Origin: Heminiphilus faecis
GTDB taxonomy: Bacteria > Bacteroidota > Bacteroidia > Bacteroidales > Muribaculaceae
Length of the DNA stretch: 64,000 bases
Reading direction: 5' to 3'
Assembly: GCF_008728965.1 (NCBI RefSeq)
Contig: NZ_VSMC01000017.1
Location: forward strand, 1 to 64,000
Shown here: piece by piece, positions 43,543-52,080 of the stretch
Position numbering within the stretch: the first letter of the stretch is position 1
Layout of the letters: each line of letters begins with the position of its first letter
Notes under the pieces: generated by a model
What the model saw: only the letters and a program-made list of their open reading frames with translations
Told to the model about the DNA's origin: nothing
Database searches by the model: none
Program-made: the position numbers and the translations under genes

Positions 43543-44487
43543 ATGAGTCTAAAATATATCTTGTGTTTTTTCCTTTTGGCTTTTCCTTATGGTTCTGCTG
43601 CCTTTGAGTTGCCTAAAGAGACATATGTATTTGATGTTACTGCCGGCGGCGATACTCTGCGGCTTGATCGCTATCCTGCTGTCAGAGGCTGTGATGACAA
43701 AGGTCAGATTGTCGTTTTTGCTTTTGGCGGCGGTTTTCGTGGCGGCAGCCGCGATAGCGCATCGTTCATGCCGTTTTTCCGCTTTCTTGTCGAAAACGGC
43801 GTCACGGTGGTATCGACCGATTATCGTACGGCGCTTAAGGATGCCGATCCGGTGCGATTAGCGACTTTGCCGGGTTTCAAAGATGCGTTGTATGAAGCTA
43901 TATCAGTGGCTGTAACCGATTTTTATAAAGCTACGGCCTTTGTCATAGAACACAGTCCTATGTGGGGAGTGGACAGCGCCAAAATCATAGCCTGCGGGTC
44001 GAGTGCCGGAGCCATAACGGTACTTCAGGCAGAATACGGTATATGCAATGATATGGTGCCCAGCGGTATACTTCCGGCTGATTTTAATTATGCCGGTGTC
44101 ATATCTATGGCGGGGGCCGTATGTGCAGAGGGCGTTCCCGAGTGGACTGCTATGACAGCTCCCATAATGCTTTTTCATGGTGATGCAGATAGTGTGGTGC
44201 CGTTTGAGAAGGCTGTAATCGACGGGTTTGGCCTATGGGGATCGTCTACGGTCAGCCGGGCACTTGGTGGTATGGGGCTGTCACATGTGTTTCATGTGGT
44301 GCGTGGCGGAGGCCATGAGGTGTCAGGTACTCCCATGACACGTTATAGGGGTGAGATACTCAACTTTATACGACTCACGGATTCTCCCGGCGTATGCCGT
44401 ACGGCTACTATTGAGGAGACAATCCCCGGCACCGGAGACTACAAGACTGATTTTACAATAGAGGATTATCTGCGGTCCAATATGTAG
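43543..44487 (+). CDS. Secreted alpha/beta-hydrolase, esterase-like
   Basis: The 314-residue protein has a signal peptide ending YGSAA. AFGGGFRGGSRDS (about 60-72) is the oxyanion loop, CGSSAGA carries the likely nucleophile S154, FHGDADSVVPF the acid and GGGHEVSG the histidine. It is a carboxylesterase-like enzyme of unknown substrate, probably periplasmic. The EamA gene follows after one base. Confidence 0.82.
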   Translation: MSLKYILCFFLLAFPYGSAAFELPKETYVFDVTAGGDTLRLDRYPAVRGCDDKGQIVVFAFGGGFRGGSRDSASFMPFFRFLVENGVTVVSTDYRTALKDADPVRLATLPGFKDALYEAISVAVTDFYKATAFVIEHSPMWGVDSAKIIACGSSAGAITVLQAEYGICNDMVPSGILPADFNYAGVISMAGAVCAEGVPEWTAMTAPIMLFHGDADSVVPFEKAVIDGFGLWGSSTVSRALGGMGLSHVFHVVRGGGHEVSGTPMTRYRGEILNFIRLTDSPGVCRTATIEETIPGTGDYKTDFTIEDYLRSNM

Positions 44488-44488
44488 T

Positions 44489-45430
44489 ATGATGTTTATG
44501 TGCCCGAGTGTATCAAATAGAGCGCGTGGTTATGTGGCCGGTGCCGTGGCGGCCGCTTCATACGGTGTTAACCCGCTGTTGGCGCTTCCGCTGTTTGCTG
44601 TAGGTGTTAATTCCGATTCGATGTTGTGTTATCGTTATGTTCTTGCGGTGATAATGCTTGCCGTGTCCATGATTGTTATGCGTAAAAGTTTTCATTTGAC
44701 CCGCAGGCAGATACCTCTGATGGCTCTGTTTTCCATACTTTTTGCCTGCTCGTCCCTGCTGCTTTTTGAAAGCTACCGATATATGGATGTCGGCATAGCG
44801 TCCACCATACTGTTTGTATATCCTGTATTTGTCGCTATAATAAATACTTTGTTTTATCGTGAACGGCTTTCTGTAGTTACCGTTCTGTCGATAGCTTTGG
44901 CTTTGGGGGGCATAGTATTGCTTTATTTCGGGGGAGATGCCGAGGCTAACCTGAGTGTAACCGGTACGGTGCTGGTTATATTTTCAGCCGTGGCTTATGC
45001 ACTTTACATGGTGGCGGTCAACCGTACGTCATTGCGGTCGGTGCCTTCTCTTACGCTGACGTTTTATTCTGTGTTTTTCGGACAGGCGGTATTTTTTGTG
45101 CGCATCTTGTTCTGTTCTGGATTTACTCCTGTGGAGGGGACTCTGCCATGGGTTTGTGCGGTGTCGCTCGCCTTATTTCCTACGGTGGTTTCGTTGCTGA
45201 CAATGGCTGTGGCTATTCATGACATAGGATCGACGGCTACCGCTATTCTCGGGGCTCTTGAGCCGGTGACTGCCCTCATAATAGGAGTATGCGTCTTTGA
45301 CGAGCGACTCACGGCCCTTGCTGTCACCGGTATAGTGATGGTTCTTGTGGCTGTAACACTTCTTATACTGTCTAAGCCGCTTATCAGGATTCTGCGCCAG
45401 CTTTCGGTGATGTTGCATGTGATAAAATAA
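44489..45430 (+). CDS. DMT-superfamily EamA transporter
   Basis: The 313-residue protein has about ten transmembrane helices in two EamA repeats (about 15-145 and 160-300). YVAGAVAAASYGVNPLLALPLF opens the first, and GSTATAILGALEPVTALIIG is the characteristic end of the second. Such carriers export amino acids, nucleobases or other metabolites; the substrate is not predictable. It starts one base after the esterase stop, so the two are cotranscribed. Confidence 0.88.
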   Translation: MMFMCPSVSNRARGYVAGAVAAASYGVNPLLALPLFAVGVNSDSMLCYRYVLAVIMLAVSMIVMRKSFHLTRRQIPLMALFSILFACSSLLLFESYRYMDVGIASTILFVYPVFVAIINTLFYRERLSVVTVLSIALALGGIVLLYFGGDAEANLSVTGTVLVIFSAVAYALYMVAVNRTSLRSVPSLTLTFYSVFFGQAVFFVRILFCSGFTPVEGTLPWVCAVSLALFPTVVSLLTMAVAIHDIGSTATAILGALEPVTALIIGVCVFDERLTALAVTGIVMVLVAVTLLILSKPLIRILRQLSVMLHVIK

Positions 45431-45462
45431 ATTGAACCAATTAACCATAAAAACATTTAATT

Positions 45463-46080
45463 ATGAAACAGATAATATTATTGTCCTTACTTATTATGAC
45501 TATGCTTGGCTGTAAAAATAATACTCCGGCTGATTGTGTATCCAAGGCAGACGATGCTTCTGTAGTTCTTGACGCTATAGCTACACGTACAAGTGTAAGG
45601 AGTTACGTCACCGATCGTGCGGTGCCGGACGATACCGTGACTCTGCTGCTCAAAGCGGCTATGGCTGCTCCTACAGCCGTTAATAAACAGCCGTGGGCTT
45701 TTGTTGTCGTCAATGAACGGGCCATGCTTGACAGTCTTGCCGAAGTGCTCCCTTATGCACGTATGTTAAAGCAGGCACCTTTGGCAGTAGTGCCTTGCGG
45801 CGATATGACCCGTGCTCTTGAAGGTAACGGACGCGACTTTTGGATTCAGGATGTTTCGGCTGCGACTGAAAACATGCTTATCGCTGCCCATGCCCTTGGG
45901 CTTGGAGCCGTGTGGACTGGCGTATATCCCGATATGGAGCGTGTCAATGATGTCCGCAAGGTGCTTGGCATGCCTGACGAAATTATACCGTTGTGTGTGG
46001 TGCCGATGGGGTATCCTGACGGAGCACAGACACCCAAAGATAAATGGGACGAGAACAAGGTCAGATACAACAAGTGGTGA
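45463..46080 (+). CDS. Lipidated nitroreductase-family protein
   Basis: The 205-residue protein has the nitroreductase/FMN fold: RTSVRSYVTDRAVPDDTVTLLLKAAMAAPTA with the FMN-binding NKQPWAFVVV, then DVSAATENMLIAAHALGLGAVWTG. Unlike most of the family it begins with an SPII signal (IMTMLGC, Cys17), so it should be exported and lipid-anchored. How FMN and reductant reach it outside the cytoplasm is unclear. No promoter box is evident in the 32-bp gap after the EamA gene, so it may belong to that transcript. Confidence 0.83.
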   Translation: MKQIILLSLLIMTMLGCKNNTPADCVSKADDASVVLDAIATRTSVRSYVTDRAVPDDTVTLLLKAAMAAPTAVNKQPWAFVVVNERAMLDSLAEVLPYARMLKQAPLAVVPCGDMTRALEGNGRDFWIQDVSAATENMLIAAHALGLGAVWTGVYPDMERVNDVRKVLGMPDEIIPLCVVPMGYPDGAQTPKDKWDENKVRYNKW

Positions 46081-46088
46081 CTGAGTCG

Positions 46089-48572
46089 TCACATGGGGTC
46101 TACGTCATAGTATACTTGCAGCGATCGCAAGGACGGGTCGGTCATGAATTCCTCGTAAACGGAGCGAAGCAGGTCTTTTACCTTGCGCATGGAAGCGCTG
46201 ATTTCAATTTTTAGCATGATTTTACGTATGTAAAGCGACTGGATACGGGCCACATGGGGTTCGTCAGGTCCGAATACGCGGTTGCCGAACATCTCGCGCA
46301 GCTTGTCGCCGTAGCGTGCGGCGGCCTCTATCAGCCGGTCAAGATCGCGGTGTTTGAGATATACATTTATCACGCGGGTATAGGGAGGATAGTTGTAACG
46401 GCGCCGTTCGTTGAGCTCATGTTCGTAGTAACCCTTGTAGTTATGGCTCTGTACAAACGACAATATCGGGTGAGCCGGCTGTGAGGTCTGTATAACGACA
46501 AGCCCCCGGGTATTGCGTCGTCCGGCACGTCCGGCAACTTGTTCAAGCATGTTGAAAGCCCTTTCAGAGGCCCTGAAGTCAGGGAAGTTGATAAGAGTAT
46601 CGGCATTGAGTACTCCTACCATGCTCACTTTGTCGAAGTCGAGTCCTTTGGTGACCATTTGTGTGCCCACGAGTACCTGTGACTTGCCTTTTGAAAAATC
46701 GTCTATGATGTTTTCGTAGCTGTCCTTGTTGCGCGTAGTGTCGAGGTCCATGCGTGCGATTTTTACATTGGGAAATGCAGAATCTGCTATATCCTCTATG
46801 CGCTCAGTGCCGTAGCCGTGTACCTCGATGGCCGGTTCCTTGCATGACGGGCATATGGACGGTAGCTTGTAAGTGGCTCCGCAATAGTGGCACACCATTT
46901 CGCCTGCACGTTTGTGATAAGTAAGCGACACATCGCAATTCTGGCACTTTGGTACGTAGGCACATTGGCGGCAGGTGACAACCGGAGCATAACCCCGGCG
47001 GTTATGAAACAGGATTATCTGCTCTCCGCGGCTCAATGCCTCGCGCGACAGACGCCCCATCTCTGCTGTCATAGGACCGGAAGCAGTACGTTGCCGGCGT
47101 CTTTCATCTACGGTGTCGATGATTTTAATGGCTGGCAGCTGTACTCCTTCAAAACGCTGCGACAGTGTTACAAGCCCGTAGCGCCCGTTGAGCGCTTTGT
47201 AGTAGGTTTCGATAGATGGTGTGGCGCTACCCAGAAGAGTCTTGGCTCCGTGCATTGATGCGAGCACGATGGCGCAGTCGCGCGCGTTGTAGCGTGGTGC
47301 CGGGTCAAATTGTTTATAGCTCGATTCGTGTTCTTCGTCGACAATGACGAGTCCGAGTTTGGAAAACGGCAGAAACAGCGAGGAGCGTGCTCCTAAAATG
47401 ACACACGGACGTGAATCGTGTAGAATGCGTTTCCATAGATCTACCCGTTCGTTGTCGGAAAATTTTGAGTGATATATTATGACTTTGTTGCCGAATACTT
47501 TTTGCAATCGTCGTGTAAGTTGTGTGGTAAGAGCTATTTCCGGTACAAGAAACAGTGTCTGCTCGCCTTTTTTCAGTACATAGTCGATAAGGTGGATATA
47601 CAACTCGGTTTTGCCGCTTGATGTTACACCGTGGAGCAGTATGATGTCTTTTTCAAGGAAGCCGTTGTGTATTTCATCCAAGGCTTTGTTCTGTGCTTCA
47701 CTTAATACCGGAAGTTGTCCGATGTCGGTGCCCAGATAGCGGAAACGGTTTATCTCCCGGGTGAAAATCTCGATGATGCCTTTTGATGCGAGTGCCGCTG
47801 CTATGGCCGATGATAGTCCGGTAGCTTCGAGCAGAGCGGCACGCGGCACATCATCACATTCTCCATTTCGACTCCTTTTGTTGAGCGAATCGATAAGAGC
47901 TATGAGTAGCTTTTCCTGTTTGGGTGCGCCTTTTACAGCGTCAAATGCCGCGTGCATGGCCGTGTCGTCGTTGCGGTCAACAGCAAGCCGCAGGCATGTT
48001 TCCTTTTTTGAGCGGTAACGCTCCACAAGTTTTTCCGATACGATGACGATGCCCTTCTCAATCATTTTGGCGGTAAGGGTCTCGGCATTTTGCAGACCGG
48101 TGCGCTTCTCTATGTCGCCGAGCGGCATGCGTCCGTTGTGATCAAGAGTCTGTGCGATTATGGCTTCGCGTTCGGTAAGGCGTTCGGTCACAGTCTCTTC
48201 GTAGTCGGGGTTTAATTCTATGAATGTCTCGCTCTCGATTTTAAGACCGGCCGGTACGGCGGCTTTATACACATCGCCTGTGGCACACAGATAGTATTCC
48301 GATATCCATTGCCATAACTTAAGTTGCGGATAACGCAGTATGGGACCGTCGTCAAGTACGGATACTATATCCTTGACCTCAAAACCTCGCGGAGCCACTG
48401 GCGTGAGCGATACCACAACGGCGGTATAATATTTTTTTCGGCCAAACGGTACTATTATCCTGTAGCCTATGCCGATCTTATCCGTAAGATTGCGGGGTAT
48501 GCTGTATGTGAATGTCCCGTAAAGCGGCAATGGTAATATGACTTCGGCATATTGTCGGGTCTCTTCAGGCAT
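46089..48572 (-). CDS. priA: Primosomal replication restart helicase PriA
   Basis: The 827-residue protein has an N-terminal DNA-binding domain, Walker A HGVTSSGKTELY, the DEEH box (IVDEEHESSYKQ), and a zinc-binding insert with paired cysteines (CRQCAYVPKCQNC, CHYCG, CPSC). VGTQMVTKGLDFDKV and EQVAGRAGR are helicase motifs V and VI. PriA reloads the replisome at collapsed forks. A -7 box lies at 48615-48622. Confidence 0.96.
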   Translation of the reverse strand: MPEETRQYAEVILPLPLYGTFTYSIPRNLTDKIGIGYRIIVPFGRKKYYTAVVVSLTPVAPRGFEVKDIVSVLDDGPILRYPQLKLWQWISEYYLCATGDVYKAAVPAGLKIESETFIELNPDYEETVTERLTEREAIIAQTLDHNGRMPLGDIEKRTGLQNAETLTAKMIEKGIVIVSEKLVERYRSKKETCLRLAVDRNDDTAMHAAFDAVKGAPKQEKLLIALIDSLNKRSRNGECDDVPRAALLEATGLSSAIAAALASKGIIEIFTREINRFRYLGTDIGQLPVLSEAQNKALDEIHNGFLEKDIILLHGVTSSGKTELYIHLIDYVLKKGEQTLFLVPEIALTTQLTRRLQKVFGNKVIIYHSKFSDNERVDLWKRILHDSRPCVILGARSSLFLPFSKLGLVIVDEEHESSYKQFDPAPRYNARDCAIVLASMHGAKTLLGSATPSIETYYKALNGRYGLVTLSQRFEGVQLPAIKIIDTVDERRRQRTASGPMTAEMGRLSREALSRGEQIILFHNRRGYAPVVTCRQCAYVPKCQNCDVSLTYHKRAGEMVCHYCGATYKLPSICPSCKEPAIEVHGYGTERIEDIADSAFPNVKIARMDLDTTRNKDSYENIIDDFSKGKSQVLVGTQMVTKGLDFDKVSMVGVLNADTLINFPDFRASERAFNMLEQVAGRAGRRNTRGLVVIQTSQPAHPILSFVQSHNYKGYYEHELNERRRYNYPPYTRVINVYLKHRDLDRLIEAAARYGDKLREMFGNRVFGPDEPHVARIQSLYIRKIMLKIEISASMRKVKDLLRSVYEEFMTDPSLRSLQVYYDVDPM

Positions 48573-48614
48573 AGGCTGTTTGGATTTAGTTATGTAAGGA
48601 TACTAAAACATATT

Positions 48615-48622
48615 CAAAGATA
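48615..48622 (-). promoter_or_regulatory. -7 box for priA
   Basis: Minus-strand TATCTTTG at 48622-48615, 42 nt before the priA ATG, in the divergent region shared with the C45 gene. Confidence 0.55.
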
Positions 48623-48655
48623 CGTACAAATCCTGAAAGTATAAAGATAAATCAT

Positions 48656-48663
48656 TACATTTG
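48656..48663 (+). promoter_or_regulatory. -7 box for the C45 hydrolase gene
   Basis: TACATTTG at 48656-48663 matches TAnnTTTG. It overlaps the first codon of the longest open frame, so translation should start at the ATG at 48682 or possibly 48667. Confidence 0.55.
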
Positions 48664-48681
48664 TGTATGCAAAGAATAGTC

Positions 48682-49755
48682 ATGATTAAACATTTAGTGA
48701 TGTCAGCATTGATGCTGATGTCGTCATGGGCTGTGGCGTCGTCATGTACATCCGCTATAGTTGACCGACGTGTTGCCCGCGACGGATATGCTATGTTGTG
48801 GAAGCATCGTGATACGGGTAATGAAAATAATTTTGTAGCGCGGGTTAACGCAAAAACTGCAGACGACTTTGATTATGTGGCTCTGTTTAATGCCGGTGAC
48901 TCTCTTCTTGCCGAAGCTTGGGCCGGAGTGAACAGTGCCGGTTTCGCCATAATGAACACGGCGTCGTATAATCTGGTCCCGGATACAGCTTCATTTCGTG
49001 ATCGTGAGGGAGTGGTCATGACAGACGCACTGCGTAGTTGCCGTACATTGTCTGATTTTGAAATGCTGCTTGACTCGTTGCCTAAGCCTTTAGGCGTGCA
49101 AGCCAATTTCGGAGTGCTTGATGCCTCGGGTGAAGGTGCTTACTATGAGACTCATGACGGAGGCTATGTGAAATATAGTCTTTCCGAAGCAGCCTCAGGC
49201 GTGCTTTATCGCACCAATTATTCTTATTCAGGCGACTCGGTGTCGGGATTCGGATATATTCGCGAGTGCAATGCCCGGTATCTGCTGGAGCCTTACCGTT
49301 ACAAAGGTGCGATTGCGCCGGAGACGTTTACCGAAGTGCTGTCGCGGAGTTTTTACCATTCACTTTTGGGCTGCGATATGGAGGAGTCGGGTCAAGAATG
49401 GATTGTCGATCAGGATTTTATACCGCGCAATTCGTCAAGTGCATCTGTGGTGATAGAGCAGCGAGGCGACGGATGTGCCGTCATGTGGACGGTCATAGGT
49501 TATCCTCCATGCTCATATGTGCTTCCTGTGACTGTCTATAGTGTGCCTTCTGAACTTAGGCCCGATGATGTTACCGGACGTAGTTCTCTTTGCGACGAGG
49601 TTGTCAGACGTAAAAATGAGGTTTTCCCTATAAAACGCGGAAGCGGGAACCGGTATATAAACCTTTCCCGCCTGCGTTATTATAATGATTCTTGCCGGGC
49701 TGTAAGTATGGCCCGCTATGAAAATTTCCGCCGATCTGTCAGCGCGGAGCGATAG
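48682..49755 (+). CDS. Secreted C45-type Ntn-hydrolase (acyltransferase/amidohydrolase)
   Basis: From the ATG at 48682 the product is 357 residues: a signal sequence, then ASSCTSAIVDRR with C22 as the probable N-terminal nucleophile, followed by DGYAMLWKHRDTGNENNF. That CTSA-(V)-DG-LWKHRDT pattern is typical of the C45 peptidase/isopenicillin-N acyltransferase-like Ntn family. Bile salt hydrolases share the fold and a CT start, but their conserved residues after the nucleophile differ, so I do not call it a bile salt hydrolase. The substrate is probably an amide. Its 3' end overlaps the convergent thioredoxin gene by 17 bp. Confidence 0.8.
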   Translation: MIKHLVMSALMLMSSWAVASSCTSAIVDRRVARDGYAMLWKHRDTGNENNFVARVNAKTADDFDYVALFNAGDSLLAEAWAGVNSAGFAIMNTASYNLVPDTASFRDREGVVMTDALRSCRTLSDFEMLLDSLPKPLGVQANFGVLDASGEGAYYETHDGGYVKYSLSEAASGVLYRTNYSYSGDSVSGFGYIRECNARYLLEPYRYKGAIAPETFTEVLSRSFYHSLLGCDMEESGQEWIVDQDFIPRNSSSASVVIEQRGDGCAVMWTVIGYPPCSYVLPVTVYSVPSELRPDDVTGRSSLCDEVVRRKNEVFPIKRGSGNRYINLSRLRYYNDSCRAVSMARYENFRRSVSAER

Positions 49756-50218
49756 TCGGCTCTGTTGAAGGCATTATTGCTTCGACTCCGGATATGAGTT
49801 CGTCTTCGGTCATGAAACCGATGTTGCGGTTTATGATACCTTTGGTGTTTACAAGGAGTATGGTCGGTATTGATTCTACACCATACTGCTTGGCTATGTC
49901 GGGGCATTTGTCGACATCAACCGATATAAAACGTACCTGTCCTTTATACTTTTCCGCCACTTTGTGAAAAATAGGTGCGAATTTTTTGCACGGAGGACAC
50001 CATTCCGCCCAAAAATCCACAACTACCGGTGCAGGCATAGGCTCTCCGAATTCAAGAATGTCGCCCGGGCCGAGTACTATAGGTTTACCGCTGGCTTCAG
50101 CTATTTTTTCTTCGGTCTCTGCCGCTTCCTTGGCTTGCTTTGACGCGGAGTTGCATGATAATAGCGACATACCTGCTACAACTGCTGCGGTCATAAGAAT
50201 GTAAGTTAATTTCTTCAT
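49739..50218 (-). CDS. Thioredoxin-fold lipoprotein
   Basis: The 159-residue protein has an SPII signal (SLLSC, Cys22) and a thioredoxin domain with the active site WCPPC (C73, C76) and the cis-proline in SIPTILL. It probably keeps exported or surface proteins reduced, or passes electrons in the periplasm. WCPPC rather than WCGPC is common in periplasmic TlpA/ResA-type reductants. It lies downstream of mdh but behind a terminator (50247-50278). Confidence 0.88.
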   Translation of the reverse strand: MKKLTYILMTAAVVAGMSLLSCNSASKQAKEAAETEEKIAEASGKPIVLGPGDILEFGEPMPAPVVVDFWAEWCPPCKKFAPIFHKVAEKYKGQVRFISVDVDKCPDIAKQYGVESIPTILLVNTKGIINRNIGFMTEDELISGVEAIMPSTEPTIAPR

Positions 50219-50246
50219 AATACATGTATAAATGTTAATAACACAA

Positions 50247-50278
50247 ACAAGGTGTTTCGTAGAATCGAAACACCTTGT
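50247..50278 (-). terminator. Terminator after malate dehydrogenase
   Basis: ACAAGGTGTTTCG (50247-50259) pairs exactly with CGAAACACCTTGT (50266-50278) around a 6-nt loop, just beyond the mdh stop. On the minus strand it is followed by a T-rich stretch. Confidence 0.78.
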
Positions 50279-50313
50279 GGTTAAATTGGTTCAAAAACTT
50301 CTTTGTCCGGTGC

Positions 50314-51249
50314 TTAGAGTGACGAAGCAAGAGCTCCGTTGGTATTGCGCACTGCGGCTGCGCTTTTGGCGAAGAGTTCTTTCTCTGCGTCATTGAGTTT
50401 TACGTCTACAATCTTTTCTATACCGTTGCGGCCGAGCAAGCAGGGAACACCTATGCAGATGTCGTTTTCGCCATATTCTCCCTCAACAAGAGCGGAGCAG
50501 GGTATGACACGCTTCTGGTCGTGAAGCACGGCAGCTACGACAGCAGCCGATGCCGCACCGGGAGCGTACCAAGCCGAAGTGCCGAGAAGACCGGTAAGAG
50601 TAGCGCCGCCTACCATGGTGTCGGCAGCTACTTTGTCAAGGGTTGCCTTGTCAAGAAGCTCGCTTACGGGTATGCCGCGATAAGTGGCATAGCGTGTCAG
50701 CGGTATCATTGTGGTGTCGCCGTGTCCGCCTATAACCATGCCGTCAACTTCATTGGGGTTGGCGTTAAGGGCTACGCTGAGGAAGTATTTAAAGCGAGAG
50801 CTGTCAAGAGCGCCACCCATGCCTATGATGCGGTTCTTGGGAAGACCCGAAGTCTTATGGATGAGATAGGTCATAGTATCCATGGGGTTGGATACGCATA
50901 TGATTATAGCGTTGGGAGAGTGCTTGAGCACATTGTCGGTTACAGACTTGACGATGCCAGCGTTAACGCCGATCAGCTCCTCACGGGTCATGCCGGGCTT
51001 GCGCGGTATACCGGAAGTGATGACAACCACATCCGAGCCTTCGGTCTTTGAGTAGTCGTTGGTTACACCAGTCATGCGGGTGTTGATGTTGAGCAGATTG
51101 GCAGTCTGCATGATATCCATGGTCTTACCCTCGGCAAGGCCTTCCTTGATGTCGATGAGAACGACTTCGTCAGCTACATTGTTAGCCACCAAAACATTAG
51201 CGCAGGTAGCGCCTACGTTGCCGGCTCCTACTACTGTTACCTTTGACAT
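50314..51249 (-). CDS. mdh: Malate dehydrogenase
   Basis: The start at 51249 gives 311 residues beginning MSKVTVVGAGNVGA, the NAD-binding glycine motif; the open frame extends 17 codons further through the leader. D36-like acidic residue in VLIDIKEG indicates NAD rather than NADP. SGIPRKPGMTREELIG, CVSNPMD and GGHGDTTMIP hold the substrate arginines and catalytic His. It is the LDH-like type of MDH found in Bacteroidota. It interconverts oxaloacetate and malate, feeding fumarase and succinate production. Confidence 0.95.
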   Translation of the reverse strand: MSKVTVVGAGNVGATCANVLVANNVADEVVLIDIKEGLAEGKTMDIMQTANLLNINTRMTGVTNDYSKTEGSDVVVITSGIPRKPGMTREELIGVNAGIVKSVTDNVLKHSPNAIIICVSNPMDTMTYLIHKTSGLPKNRIIGMGGALDSSRFKYFLSVALNANPNEVDGMVIGGHGDTTMIPLTRYATYRGIPVSELLDKATLDKVAADTMVGGATLTGLLGTSAWYAPGAASAAVVAAVLHDQKRVIPCSALVEGEYGENDICIGVPCLLGRNGIEKIVDVKLNDAEKELFAKSAAAVRNTNGALASSL

Positions 51250-51297
51250 AATTACTTGATTTATTCGGTTAAAAATTAAGATACAATTATTGTGATG

Positions 51298-51305
51298 CAA
51301 AAATA
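51298..51305 (-). promoter_or_regulatory. -7 box for mdh
   Basis: Minus-strand TATTTTTG at 51305-51298, leaving a leader of about 45 nt to the ATG at 51249. It supports the shorter start. Confidence 0.6.
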
Positions 51306-51463
51306 AGGAAATATTTCTTTAAATGAAAATTTTGCCTGAAATATAACAACAAAAAATATTACCTTACATAATGGGTCATGCAATCAGTGTTTGCGACATC
51401 GAATTGAAGATATGCCCATGAAAGTCGTCAGTGTATGGACGGTGTATATTACATAATTATATG

Positions 51464-52078
51464 TCAGATATTGAAGGGGGCGGAACTTTCACGGACTATG
51501 ACGGGCTGTGAACTGTCGGTAAGGTCGACGACCGTAGACGGTACTATCGATCCGTCGCCGCCGTCAATCATGAGGTCTATGTCATCGGCATAGCGAAGGG
51601 CTATGGATTCCGGCGACACCGCTTCTTCAGGTTCGTCGATATCGTATTGTATGGAGGTTGACAGTAGCGGATTGCCGAGACGTTCGGCAAGAGCTGTGGC
51701 TATGGCATTGTCGGGAATACGCACTCCCACGACCTTTCTGCCCTTGAACACTTTGGGCAAGGCGCTTGCCGTAGGCAACAGAAATGTATAGGGGCCGGGC
51801 AGGTACTGTTTCAGATACTTGAATGCCTTGTTGTCAATACGAGCATACTCGGCGGCCTGCGATATGTCAGTACATATTATGGACAGGTTGGTTTTCAACG
51901 GGTTGATGCCCTTGATCCGGCATATGCGCTCTACGGCATGACCGTTAAGAGCATCGCACCCGATGGCGTAGAGCGTATCGGTAGGATAGATGATTATGCC
52001 TCCGTCGGTAAGAGTCCTGACCGTGATGTCAAGATATTTCTCGTTGAGGCTTGTGGGGTACATTTTTAGCGGTGTCAT
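51464..52078 (-). CDS. Sua5/YciO/YrdC-family threonylcarbamoyl-AMP synthase
   Basis: The 204-residue protein has the YrdC domain: IIIYPTDTLYAIGCDA, RICRIKGINPLKTNLSIIC, PGPYTFLL and VGVRIPDN. It lacks the extra Sua5 C-terminal domain and is closest to the YciO length class. It most likely makes threonylcarbamoyl-AMP for tRNA t6A, complementing tsaE at 34412. It follows rsgA by 2 bp in the same operon. Confidence 0.9.
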   Translation of the reverse strand: MTPLKMYPTSLNEKYLDITVRTLTDGGIIIYPTDTLYAIGCDALNGHAVERICRIKGINPLKTNLSIICTDISQAAEYARIDNKAFKYLKQYLPGPYTFLLPTASALPKVFKGRKVVGVRIPDNAIATALAERLGNPLLSTSIQYDIDEPEEAVSPESIALRYADDIDLMIDGGDGSIVPSTVVDLTDSSQPVIVRESSAPFNI

Positions 52079-52080
52079 GG

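Noticed and set aside
46077-46092. Terminator hairpin between the nitroreductase gene and priA
   Set aside because: GTGAC...GTCAC gives only a 5-bp stem with no T-run, so it is too weak to call.
48682-49755. Calling the Ntn-hydrolase a bile salt hydrolase
   Set aside because: Although it begins CTS, the following DGYAMLWKHRDT pattern is that of C45-type enzymes, and the bile salt hydrolase active-site segments I know are not evident.
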